The notes below the pieces were generated by a model. It was not told the DNA's origin, made no database searches, and saw nothing but the letters and a program-made list of their open reading frames with translations. Shown one piece after another: positions 47,766-59,400 of a stretch of 64,000 nucleotides of DNA. The first letter of the stretch is position 1. Each line of letters opens with the position of its first letter. The stretch spans positions 5,151,001-5,215,000 of the forward strand of contig OZ014415.1 of assembly GCA_963965975.1 (NCBI GenBank), read 5' to 3'. Made by a program: the position numbers and the translations under genes. The stretch comes from Xestospongia bergquistia. Its lineage: Eukaryota; Porifera; Demospongiae; Haplosclerida; Petrosiidae.

Positions 47766-49630
47766 GTACTAAATAAAAACATTCGACTAATTTTATTGAG
47801 ACTTGCTACATTGTACAAAATATATTGGTTACTAAAGTCTTTATATTACAGAGAAAAGGACTAGTGAGATATTATATTTCAAAAAGACTTACAATAGGCT
47901 TAGTTAAGATAACAAATGCACTAAAACTAAGGACTAAAGCTCACTGAATTTAAAAGTCATGCTACATATACTACAGCACATGGAGTACTACTTCTCTGAC
48001 TGTATTTGTTACTACTATCTTTCCATTTTTAGTACAAACCTTTTCAAGCTGATACTGATACCAAAGCAGACACAATGGGGGTAAAAAGCCTTTTAAAAAC
48101 ACTTGATTAATATTATTCAGACTTCCTATATTGTACTAAATATACTGGTTATAGGTGCGATATTACATTATAAAATGACATATTACAGGTTTAGTTAAGA
48201 TAACAAATGCACTAAAACTAAGGGCTAAAGCTCATTGAATTTAAAGTCAAGCTAGATATACTAATGCACAATGGAACAATGACACAATGGGAGTAAAAAG
48301 CCTTTCAAATACACTTTACTAATATTATTCAGATTTCCTACATTGCACTAAATATACTGGTTACTAAAGTATATATTAGAGAGAAAAGAAACAGTCAGAT
48401 ATGTTTTCAAATGACAGGCTTAGTTTTTGTGTGTCTGACTGAATTTGAAATCAAGCTACATATACTAACTCACATGGAGTACTACTTACGTGAACGTATT
48501 TCTTACTACTGTCTTTCACTTTCGTTGTAGCGTTTACTACACAGGAGACAGTCAAATGACTTGGCTGCATGGAATCCAGTTCCTTCTTCTGTCTTGCTAA
48601 ACAGCCCTGCAGAAGTAATGTCCTGACCCATTTGCTACTAAAGAAGTAATGCTGTCTAAGATTTCTAGTACAAACCTTTACAAGCTGATACTGAAACCAA
48701 AGAAGACACAATGGGGGTAAAAAGCCTTTTATACTGGTTATTAAAGTGTATATATTACAGAGACAAGGAAACGTGACATATGTTTTAAAATGACTTATTA
48801 CAGGCTTAGTTAAGATAACAAATGCACTAAAACTAAGGACTAAAGCTCATTGAATTTAAGGTCAAGCTAGATATACTAACACAAATGAAGTATTGATACA
48901 CTGACTGTATTTATTTCCTAATGGGCTGTAGCGAGGAACATTAGTGTCTCGGATTTACTGCAGAGAACACTGTCAAATGATTTGGCTGGATGGAATCTGG
49001 TTCCTTCTTCTATCTTGCTAAACAGCCCTGTAGAAAGAAAGTCATGAATCTTTGGTTGCTAAAACGAAGTAACGATGCGCTGAACTAAGGGCTAAAGCTC
49101 ACTGAATTTGAATTTAAAGTCAAGCTATATATACTAACACACTTGACTGTATTTACTTGCCCTTGGGCTATATCAAGGAACATTATTGTCTTGGATTTAC
49201 TGCAGAGAACACTGTCAAGTGACTTGGCTGAATGGAATCTAGTTCCTTCTTCTGTTTTGCTAAACAGCCCTGTGGAAATAAAGTTGTGAATGATTCGTTG
49301 CTAAAATAAAGTAATGCTATTTAAGATTTCTTGTACAAACATTTACAAGCTGATACTAATACCAAAGAAGACACGATGGGGGTAAAAATCTTTTAAAAAC
49401 ACTTGACTAATATTATTCAGACTTGCTACATTGTACTAAATATACTGGTTATTAAAGTGTATATATTACAGAGACAAGGATAGGTGACATATATGTTTTA
49501 AAATGACTTATTACAGGCTTAGTTAAGATAACAAATGCACTAAACTAACCGCTAAAGCTCATTAAATTTAAAGTCAACCTATATATACTAACACCCTTGA
49601 CTGTATTTACTTGCCCTTGGGCTATAGCGA

Positions 49631-49756
49631 GGCTCCAACTGTATAATAACCTCCGGCAACAGCTGGTACAAGAATTACATCTGCTTTTGCTCTTCCAATA
49701 ATTGAAATGCCTCCTCTACGATCTCAACTGAAATACCAGGTATATCAGAACCCACC
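49631..49756 (-). pseudogene. Coding-like reverse-strand fragment in R2, copy 2
   Basis: Same fragment as at 43943. It reads GSDIPGISVEIVEEAFQLLE on the minus strand (Ser to Gly relative to copy 1), with the same stop after EQKQM. It sits in the first member of the 732-bp tandem duplication. Confidence 0.4.
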
Positions 49757-50361
49757 TAATAATAAAGAATATTTAATGATAATTATTGCTGTGTCACTCA
49801 CAAATATCACAGTTTTAGCACCTTCATTTAGTAAAGCTCATTGAATTTAAAGTCAAGCTATACATACTAACACACTTCACTGTATTTACTTGCCCTTGGG
49901 CTATAGCGAGTAACATTATTGTTTTGGATTTACTGCAGAGACACTGTCAAATGATTTGGCTGAATGGAATCTAGTTCCTTCTTCTGTTTTGCTAAACAGC
50001 CCTGTGGAAATAAAGTTGTGAATGATTCGTTGCTAAAACAAAGTAATGCTGTTTAAGATTTCCTGTACAAACATTTACAAGCTGATACTAATACCAAAAA
50101 GACACGATGGGAGTAAAAATCTTTTAAAAACACTTGACTAATATTATTCAGACTTGCTACATTGTACTAAATATACTGGTTATTAAAGTGTATATATTAC
50201 AGAGACAAGGATAGGTGACATATATGTTTTAAAATGACTTATTACAGGCTTAGTTAAGATAACAAATGCACTAAACTAAGGGCTAAAGCTCATTAAATTT
50301 AAAGTCAACCTATATATACTAACACCCTTGACTGTATTTACTTGCCCTTGGGCTATAGCGA

Positions 50362-50487
50362 GGCTCCAACTGTATAATATCCTCCGGCAACAGCTGGTAC
50401 AAGAATTACATCTGCTTTTGCTCTTCCAGTAATTGAAATGCCTCCTCTACAATCTCAACTGAAATACCAGGTATCTCAGAACCCACC
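50362..50487 (-). pseudogene. Coding-like reverse-strand fragment in R2, copy 3
   Basis: This is the duplicate of copy 2 at an offset of 731 bp. In the first frame it reads GSEIPGISVEIVEEAFQLLE. It differs from copy 2 by a GAT-to-GAG replacement plus silent changes (ATC/ATT and TTG/CTG), a small and not significant excess of silent changes. Family unknown. Confidence 0.4.
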
Positions 50488-52022
50488 TAATAATAAAGAA
50501 TATTTAATGATAATTATTGTTGTGTCACTCACAAATATCACAGTTTTAGCACCTTCATTTAGTAAAGCTCATTGAATTTAAAGTCAAGCTATACATACTA
50601 ACACACTTCACTGTATTTACTTGCCCTTGGGCTATAGCGAGTAACATTATTGGTTTGGATTTACTGCAGAGAACACTGCCAAGTGATTTGGCTGAATGGA
50701 ATCTGGTTCCTTCTTCTATTTTGCTTAACAGCCCTGTGAAATAAAGTCATGAATCTTTGGCTGCTAAAACGAAGTAACGATGAACTAAACTAAGGGCTAA
50801 AGCTCCTTGAATTTAAAGTCAAGCTATATATACTAACACACTTCACTGTATTTACTTGCCCTTAGGCTATAGCGAGGAACATTATTGTCTTGGATTTACT
50901 GCAGAGAACACTGTCAAATGGTTTGGCTAAATGGAATCTGGTTTCTTCTTCTATCTTGCTAAACAGCCCTGTAGAAATAAAGTCATGAATCTTTGGTTGC
51001 TAAAACGAAGTAACGATGCACTAACACACTTGACTGTATTTACTTGCCCTTGGGCTATAGCGAGGAACATTATTGTCTTGGATTTACTACAGAGAACACT
51101 GTCAAATGATTTGGCTGAATAGAATCTGGTTCCTTCTTCAATCTTGCTAAAAGCCCTGTAGAAATAAAGTCATGAATCTTTGGTTGCTAAAACAAAGTAA
51201 TGCTGTCTAAGATTTCTAGTACAAACCTTTACAAGCTGATACTGATACAAAAGCAGACACAATGGGGGTAAAAAGCCTTTTAAAAACACTTGACTAATAT
51301 TATTCAGACTTGCTACATTGTACTAAATATACTGGTTATCAAAGTGTATATATTACACAGACAAGGAAAGGTGAGATATATATTTTAAAATGACTTATTA
51401 CAGGCTTAGTTAGAGATAACAAATGCACTAAAACTAAGGGCTAAAGCTCATTCAATTTAAAGTCAAGCTAGATATACTAACACAAACGAAGTATTGATAC
51501 TCTGACTGTATTTATTGGCCCATGGGCTGTAGCAAGAAAAATTAGTGTCTTGGATTTACTGCAGAGAACACTGTCAAATGACTTCCCTGCATGGAATACA
51601 GTTCCTTCTTCAGTCTTGCTCCACAGCCCTGCAGAAGTAAAGTCCTGACACATTGATTGCTAAAATGAAATAAACCAATGCAGTCTAAGATTTCTAGTAG
51701 AAACCATTACAAGCTGATACTGATACAAAAGTAGACACAATAAGTTTAAAGTCAAGCTAGATATACTAACACACATGAAGTATTGACACTTGACTGTATT
51801 TATTTATTTACCCTTGGGCTGTACCGAGGAACATCATTGTCTCGGATTTACTGTCAAATGACTTCCCTGCATGGAATACAGTTCCTTCTTCTAAAAAGCC
51901 CTGCAGAATAATCGTTGCTTGCTAAAAGGAAGTAATGCTGTCTAAGATTTCTAGTACAAACTATTACATGCTCATACTGATACAAAAGTAAAGACAATGG
52001 GGTAAAATGGCTTGTACTAAAT

Positions 52023-52165
52023 TAGCCTTGTAGCCAAGCTTTCGCAATAGAAAAGAGCCTGGTAACTACTGTTTGCGTGTCATTGTGATGTCAATAATTA
52101 CGCGAATGCGCAAGCAGTAATGACCAGGGTTTCTTTTCTATCGCAAAAGTCTGGGTACGAGGCTA
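52023..52165 (+). mobile_element. 143-bp MITE with about 55-bp terminal inverted repeats
   Basis: The left end TAGCCTTGTAGCCAAGCTTT and the right end (read inward) TAGCCTCGTACCCAGACTTT continue as matching arms through AATAGAAAAGA, CTGGT and TTGCG. GTACTAAAT flanks both sides (52014-52022 and 52166-52174), a 9-bp (possibly 8-bp) target duplication. An 8-9 bp duplication fits hAT-like or related superfamilies. The length equals the satellite period only by coincidence; the sequences are unrelated. Its right half matches the end of the helicase-bearing fragment at 45941-46564, so it looks like a short derivative of that element. Confidence 0.88.
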
Positions 52166-53742
52166 GTACTAAATAAAAACAATCGTCCAATTTATTGAGA
52201 CTTGCTACAAAATATACCGGTTACTAAATTTCAAGAAGACTTACGATAGGTTAGTTAAGATACAAATGCACTAAAACTAAGGGCTAAAGCTCACTGAATT
52301 TAAAAGTCATGTTAGATATACTACAGCACATGGAGTACTGCTTCTCTGACTGTATTTGTTACTACTGTCTTTCCTTTTTGTTGTAACGAGGAATTTCATT
52401 GTCTTGGAATTACTGCAGAGAACACTGTCAAATGACTTCCCTCATGGAATACAGTTCCTTCTTCAGTTTTGATCCACAGCCCTGCAGAAGTAAAGTCCTT
52501 ACACATTGATTGCTAAAAGCAATGCAGTCTAAGGTTTCTAGTACAAACCATTACTAGATATAATAACGCAAATGAAGTATTGAGACTTGACTGTATTTAT
52601 TTACCCTTGTGCTGTAGCGAGGAACATTATTGTCTTGGATTTACTTCAGAGAACACTGTCAAATGACTTTCCTGCATGGAATACAGTTCCTTCTTCTGTC
52701 TTGCTCCACAGCCCTGCAGAAGTAAAGTCCTGACACATTGATTGCTAAAATGAAATGAAGCAATGCAGTCTAAGATTTCTAGTACAAACCATTACAAGCT
52801 GATACTGATACAAAAGTAGAGTTTAAAGTCAAGCTAGATATACTAACGCACATGAAGTATTGACACTTGACTGTATTTATTTACCCTTGGGCTGTAGCGA
52901 GGAATATTATTGTCTTGGATTTACTGCAGAGAACACTGTCAAATGACTTCCCTGTATGGAATACAGTTCCCTCTTCTGTCTTGCTCCACACCCCTGCAGA
53001 AGTAAAGTCCTGACACATTGATTGCTAAAATGAAATGAAGCAATGCAGTCTAAGGTTTCTAGTACAAACCATTACAAGCTGATACTGGTACAAAAGTACA
53101 CACAATAGTTTAAAGTCAAGCTAGATATACTAACAAACATGAAGTATTGACACTTGACTGTATTTATTTACCCTTGGGCTGTAGTGAGGAACATTATTGT
53201 CTCGGATTTATTGCAGAGAACACTGTCAAATGATTTGGCTGAATGAAATCCAGTTCCTTCTTCTGTCTTGCTAAATAAAGTCATGATTCATTGCTTGCTA
53301 AAACGAAGTAATGCTGTCTAGCACAAACTATTACAAGCTGATACTACAAAAGCACTAAACTAAGGGCTAAAGCTCATTGAATTTTTAAGTCAAGGTAGAT
53401 AAGGCTAAAGCTCATTGAATTTAAAGTCAAGGTAGATAGGGCTAAAGCTCATTATTGATACTGATACAAAAGTAGACACAATAGTTTAAACTCAAGCTAG
53501 AGATACTAACGCATATGAAGTATTGACACTTGACTGTATTTATTTACCCTTGGGCTGTACCAAGGAACATTATTGTCTCGGATTTACTGCAGAGAACACT
53601 GTCGAATGATTTGGCTGAATGAAATCCAGTTCCTTCTTCTGTCTTGCTAAATAAAGTCATGATTCATTGCTTGCTAAAACGAAGTAATGCTGTCTAGCAC
53701 AAACTATTACAAGCTGATACTACAAAAGCACTAAACTAAGGG

Positions 53743-53930
53743 CTAAAGCTCATTGAATTTAAAGTCAAGGTAGACAAGACTAAAGCTCATTGAATTTTAA
53801 GTCAAGGTAGATAGGGATAAAGCTCATTGAATTTAAAGTCAAGGTAGAGAAGGATAAAGCTCATTGAATTTAAAGTCAAGGTAGATAGGGCTAAAGCTCA
53901 TTGAATTTAAAGTGAAGGTAGATATACTAA
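53743..53930 (+). repeat. 37-bp minisatellite in 1.7-kb copy 1
   Basis: Successive units contain AAAGCTCATTGAATTTAAAG followed by TCAAGGTAGATAGGG or TCAAGGTAGAGAGGG. This is a 37-bp amplification of one corner of the R2 unit. A shorter precursor run is seen at 53362-53455. Confidence 0.85.
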
Positions 53931-55430
53931 TGCACATGAAGTATTGACACTATTTATTTGCCTTAGGGCTGTAGTGAGGAACGTTATTTACTGCAGAACA
54001 CTGTTAAATGACTTGGCAAAACGGAATTCAGTTCCTTCTTCTTTCTTGCTAAATGGCCCTGCAGAAGTAATGTCCTAAGTTTTCTAGTATAAACCATTAC
54101 AAAGTCATACTCATACAAAAGTAAACACTATGGGGGTAAAAAGGCTTGTACTAAATAAAAACGCTCGACTAATTTTATTGAGACTCGCTATATATATTTT
54201 ACAAAATATACCAGTTACTGAAGTCTTTATATCACGGACTAGTGAGATATTATATTTCAAAAAGACTTACGATAAGCTTAGTTAAGATAACAAAACACTA
54301 AAACTAAGGGTTAAAGCTCACTGAATTTAAAAGTCATATACTACAGCACATGGAGTACTGCTTCTCTGACCGTGTTTGTTACTACTGTCTTTCCCTTTCT
54401 TGTAGCGAGGAATTGCCTTCATGGAATACAGTTCCTTCTTCTGTCTTGCTCCACAGCCCTGTAGAAGTGAAGTCCTAACACATTAGTTGCTAAAATGTCT
54501 TGCTCCACAGCCCTGTAGAAGTGAAGTCCTAACACATTAGTTGCTAAAATGAAGTAATGCATTTCTAATGATTTGTAGTACAACCATTACAAACACATTC
54601 ACGTATGATATAGGACAATACTCAAGACTCAAAAAACTCTCCACAATATGCACATTTTATAATACATAGTGAATAGATAACTTACGGGACAGGAGGTCTA
54701 CACATGATAATCATATTCATAAGTATACACAATACAACAACCAACCAATAATAATGCAGCACAAGCTGATACTGACACAAACGTAGAGACAGTGAGGGTA
54801 AATAGCGCTGCAAAAAAAATTGTGACAAACCATTACAAGCTGATACTGATACAAAAGTAGACACAATAGATTTAAATGGGCTACATTGTACTAAATATAC
54901 TGGAAAAGGACTAGTCAGATATGTTTCCAAAAGACTTACGACAGGCTTAGTTCAGATAACAGATGCGCTAAACCTAGGGGCTAAAGATCACTGAATATAC
55001 TAACACACATGGAACTGCATGGAATACAGTTCCTTCTTATGTCTTGTTAAACAGCCCTGCAGAAATAAAGTCCTGACACATTGATTGCTAAAATGAAGTA
55101 ATGCAGTCCATGATTTCTAGTACAAACCATTACAAGCTGATACTGGTACAAAAGTAGACACAATAGTTTAAACTCAAGCTAGATATACTAACAAACATGA
55201 AGTATTGACACTTGACTGTATTTATTTACCCTTAGGCTGTACCAAGGAACATTATTGTCTCGGATTTACTGCAGAGAACACTGTCGAATGATTTGGCTGA
55301 ATGAAATCCAGTTCCTTCTTCTGTCTTGCTAAATAAAGTCATGATTCATTGCTTGCTAAAACGAAGTAATGCTGTCTAGCACAAACTATTACAAACTGAT
55401 ACTACAAAAGCACTAAACTAAGGGCTAAAG

Positions 55431-55662
55431 CTCATTGAATTTAAAGTCAAGGTAGACAAGACTAAAGCTCATTGAATTTTAAGTCAAGGTAGATAGGGCT
55501 AAAGTCAAGGTAGATAGGGATAAAGCTCATTGAATTTAAAGTCAAGGTAGAGAGGGATAAAGCTCATTGAATTTAAAGTCAAGGTAGAGAGGGATAAAGC
55601 TCATTGAATTTAAAGTCAAGGTAGATAGGGCTAAAGCTCATTGAATTTAAAGTGAAGGTAGA
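55431..55662 (+). repeat. 37-bp minisatellite in 1.7-kb copy 2
   Basis: Same minisatellite with one more GAGAGGG-type unit than copy 3. The 1740-bp and 1703-bp offsets differ by exactly 37 bp. Confidence 0.88.
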
Positions 55663-57170
55663 TATACTAATGCACATGAAGTATTGACACTATTTATTTG
55701 CCTTAGGGCTGTAGCGAGGAACGTTATTTACTGCAGAACACTGTTAAATGACTTGGCAAAACGGAATTCAGTTCCTTCTTCTTTCTTGCTAAATGGCCCT
55801 GCAGAAGTAATGTCCTAAGTTTTCTAGTATAAACCATTACAAAGTCATACTCATACAAAAGTAAACACTATGGGGGTAAAAAGGCTTGTACTAAATAAAA
55901 ACGCTCGACTAATTTTATTGAGACTCGCTATATATATTTTACAAAATATACCAGTTACTGAAGTCTTTATATTACGGACTAGTGAGATATTATATTTCAA
56001 AAAGACTTACGATAAGCTTAGTTAAGATAACAAAACACTAAAACTAAGGGTTAAAGCTCACTGAATTTAAAAGTCATATACTACAGCACATGGAGTACTG
56101 CTTCTCTGACCGTGTTTGTTACTACTGTCTTTCCCTTTCTTGTAGCGAGGAATTGCCTTCATGGAATACAGTTCCTTCTTCTGTCTTGCTCCACAGCCCT
56201 GTAGAAGTGAAGTCCTAACACATTAGTTGCTAAAATGTCTTGCTCCACAGCCCTGTAGAAGTGAAGTCCTAACACATTAGTTGCTAAAATGAAGTAATGC
56301 ATTTCTAATGATTTGTAGTACAACCATTACAAACACATTCACGTATGATATAGGACAATACTCAAGACTCAAAAAACTCTCCACAATATGCACATTTTAT
56401 AATACATAGTGCATAGATAACTTACGGGACAGGAAGTCTACACATGATAATCATATTCATAAGTATACACAATACAACAACCAACCAATAATAATGCAGC
56501 ACAAGCTGATACTGACACAAACGTAGAGACAGTGAGGGTAAATAGCGCTGCAAAAAAAATTGTGACAAACCATTACAAGCTGATACTGATACAAAAGTAG
56601 ACACAATAGATTTAAATGGGCTACATTGTACTAAATATGCTGGAAAAGGACTAGTCAGATATGTTTCCAAAAGACTTACGACAGGCTTAGTTCAGATAAC
56701 AGATGCGCTAAACCTAGGGGCTAAAGATCACTGAATATACTAACACACATGGAACTGCATGGAATACAGTTCCTTCTTATGTCTTGTTAAACAGCCCTGC
56801 AGAAATAAAGTCCTGACACATTGATTGCTAAAATGAAGTAATGCAGTCCATGATTTCTAGTACAAACCATTACAAGCTGATACTGGTACAAAAGTAGACA
56901 CAATAGTTTAAACTCAAGCTAGATATACTAACAAACATGAAGTATTGACACTTGACTGTATTTATTTACCCTTAGGCTGTACCAAGGAACATTATTGTCT
57001 CGGATTTACTGCAGAGAACACTGTCGAATGATTTGGCTGAATGAAATCCAGTTCCTTCTTCTGTCTTGCTAAATAAAGTCATGATTCATTGCTTGCTAAA
57101 ACGAAGTAATGCTGTCTAGCACAAACTATTACAAACTGATACTACAAAAGCACTAAACTAAGGGCTAAAG

Positions 57171-57365
57171 CTCATTGAATTTAAAGTCAAGGTAGACAAG
57201 ACTAAAGCTCATTGAATTTTAAGTCAAGGTAGATAGGGCTAAAGTCAAGGTAGATAGGGATAAAGCTCATTGAATTTAAAGTCAAGGTAGAGAGGGATAA
57301 AGCTCATTGAATTTAAAGTCAAGGTAGATAGGGCTAAAGCTCATTGAATTTAAAGTGAAGGTAGA
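57171..57365 (+). repeat. 37-bp minisatellite in 1.7-kb copy 3
   Basis: Same minisatellite, one unit shorter than copy 2. The flanks are otherwise collinear. Confidence 0.88.
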
Positions 57366-59400
57366 TATACTAATGCACATGAAGTATTGACACTATTTAT
57401 TTGCCTTAGGGCTGTAGCGAGGAACGTTATTTACTGCAGAACACTGTTAAATGACTTGGCAAAACGGAATTCAGTTCCTTCTTCTTTCTTGCTAAATGGC
57501 CCTGCAGAAGTAATGTCCTAAGTTTTCTAGTATAAACCATTACAAAGTCATACTCATACAAAAGTAAACACTATGGGGGTAAAAAGGCTTGTACTAAATA
57601 AAAACGCTCGACTAATTTTATTGAGACTCGCTATATATACTTTACAAAATATACCAGTTACTGAAGTCTTTATATTACGGACTAGTGAGATATTATATTT
57701 CAAAAAGACTTACGATAAGCTTAGTTAAGATAACAAAACACTAAAACTAAGGGTTAAAGCTCACTGAATTTAAAAGTCATATACTACAGCACATGGAGTA
57801 CTGCTTCTCTGACCGTGTTTGTTACTACTGTCTTTCCCTTTCTTGTAGCGAGGAATTGCCTTCATGGAATACAGTTCCTTCTTCTGTCTTGCTCCACAGC
57901 CCTGTAGAAGTGAAGTCCTAACACATTAGTTGCTAAAATGTCTTGCTCCACAGCCCTGTAGAAGTGAAGTCCTAACACATTAGTTGCTAAAATGAAGTAA
58001 TGCATTTCTAATGATTTGTAGTACAACCATTACAAACACATTCACGTATGATATAGGACAATACTCAAGACTCAAAAAACTCTCCACAATATGCACATTT
58101 TATAATACATAGTGAATAGATAACTTACGGGACAGGAAGTCTACACATGATAATCATATTCATAAGTATACACAATACAACAACCAACCAATAATAATGC
58201 AGCACAAGCTGATACTGACACAAACGTAGAGACAGTGAGGGTAAATAGCGCTGCAAAAGAAATTGTGACAAACCATTACAAGCTGATACTGATACAAAAG
58301 TAGACACAATAGATTTAAATGGGCTACATTGTACTAAATATACTGGAAAAGGACTAGTCAGATATGTTTCCAAAAGACTTACGACAGGCTTAGTTCAGAT
58401 AACAGATGCGCTAAACCTAGGGGCTAAAGATCACTGAATATACTAACACACATGGAACTGCATGGAATACAGTTCCTTCTTATGTCTTGTTAAACAGCCC
58501 TGCAGAAATAAAGTCCTGACACATTGATTGCTAAAATGAAGTAATGCAGTCCATGATTTCTAGTACAAACCATTACAAGCTGATACTGATACCACAGCAG
58601 ACACAATGGTGGTAAAAAGCCTGTAAAAACACGTGACTTGCTACATTATACTAAATATACTGGTTACCAAAGTGTATATATTATATAGACAAGGACAGGT
58701 AAGATATTATGTTTTAAAATGACTTATTACAGGCTTAGTTAAGGTAATAAATGCACTAAAACTAAGAGCTAAATCTCACTGAATTAAAAGTCAAGCTAGA
58801 TATACTAACATACATGAGTACTGCTACTCTGACCATATTTGTTACTACTGTCTTTCCCTTTTGTTGCAGTGAGGAACATCATTATCAAACAAGCTGATAC
58901 TGATACAAAAGTAGATGCAATGGGGGTAAATAGGCTTGTAGTAAATAAAACATGTGACTAATATTATTCAGACTTGCTACATTGTGCTAAATATACTGAT
59001 TACTAAAGTGTATATATTACAGAGAAAAGACTAGTGAGATATTTTTGACTTATCACAGGGTTAGTTCAGATAACAGATGCACTAAAAGTACTGAATTTAA
59101 AACTTAAGTTGGGCAAGCTAGATATACACACACACGTGGAGTACTGCTACTCTGACCGTATTTGACTACTGTCTTTCCCTTTTGTTGTAGCGAGGAACAT
59201 CACTGTCAAATGACTCGTCTGTATGGAATCCAGTTCCTTCTTCTGTCTTGCTAAGCAGCCCTGCAGAAGTAAAGTCGAGACACACGGTTGCTAAAATGAA
59301 GGAATGGCATCTAAATTTATTAATTTCTAGTACAAATTTGGTGCCAGTAGTCTTGCTAAACAGCCCTGCAGAAGTAAAATGCTGACACACTGTAGAAATG

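Larger units (their letters stand above)
45623..48024 (+). repeat. 1201-bp tandem duplication within R2 (two copies)
   Basis: 45623-46823 and 46824-48024 are nearly identical by eye, offset 1201 bp throughout (for example CAATCAGGG at 45671 and 46872, and the transposon end at 46564 and 47765). A third copy starts at 48025 and diverges soon after. Each copy contains one RecQ-type helicase fragment. The near identity implies a recent event, or possibly an assembly duplication. Confidence 0.92.
49249..50712 (+). repeat. 732-bp tandem duplication within R2 (two copies)
   Basis: AAGTTGTGAATGATTCGTTG occurs at 49281 and 50013 (732 bp), and the coding-like reverse fragment recurs at 731 bp. The unit spans more than one R2 monomer, so duplication acted on a larger segment. 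Outer limits are approximate. Confidence 0.8.
53460..58580 (+). repeat. Three tandem copies of a roughly 1.7-kb R2 segment
   Basis: Copies begin at about 53460, 55141 and 56881 and end near 58580. Offsets between corresponding points are about 1682, 1740 and 1703 bp, differing mainly by the number of 37-bp minisatellite units. Each copy also holds a 54-bp direct duplication (54444-54497 and 54498-54551 in copy 1) and the roughly 190-bp block with CATTCACGTATGATATAGG. The copies are nearly identical by eye, so amplification was recent, or the assembly has repeated one region. Confidence 0.92.
42955..59400 (+). repeat. R2 composite tandem repeat array
   Basis: About 35-40 degenerate units share the same ordered words: AAGCTCATTGAATTTAAAGTC, ATATACTAACACA, GACTGTATTTA, TAGCGAGGAACATTATTGTC, GGATTTACTGCAGAGAACAC, CTTCTTCTGTCTTGC, ACAGCCCTGCAGAAGTAAAG, TTTCTAGTACAAACC, ACAAGCTGATACTGATAC, AATATTATTCAGACTTGC, ACTAAATATACTGG and ACAGGCTTAGTTAAGATAAC. 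A full unit is roughly 0.45 kb; most have lost one or more blocks. It shares no sequence with the 143-bp satellite. No unit encodes a conserved protein. Short reverse-strand frames (for example 54682-54930 and its copies) are by-products of duplication. The function, if any, is unknown. Confidence 0.9.

Noticed and set aside
52023-52165. Link between the 143-bp MITE and the 143-bp satellite because lengths agree
   Set aside because: The sequences share no words; equal length is coincidence.
54682-58373. 82-residue minus-strand frame conserved in three places (54682, 56422, 58125)
   Set aside because: The conservation follows from the 1.7-kb tandem duplication. The frame spans unrelated R2 blocks and is broken in the homologous block near 44940-45250.
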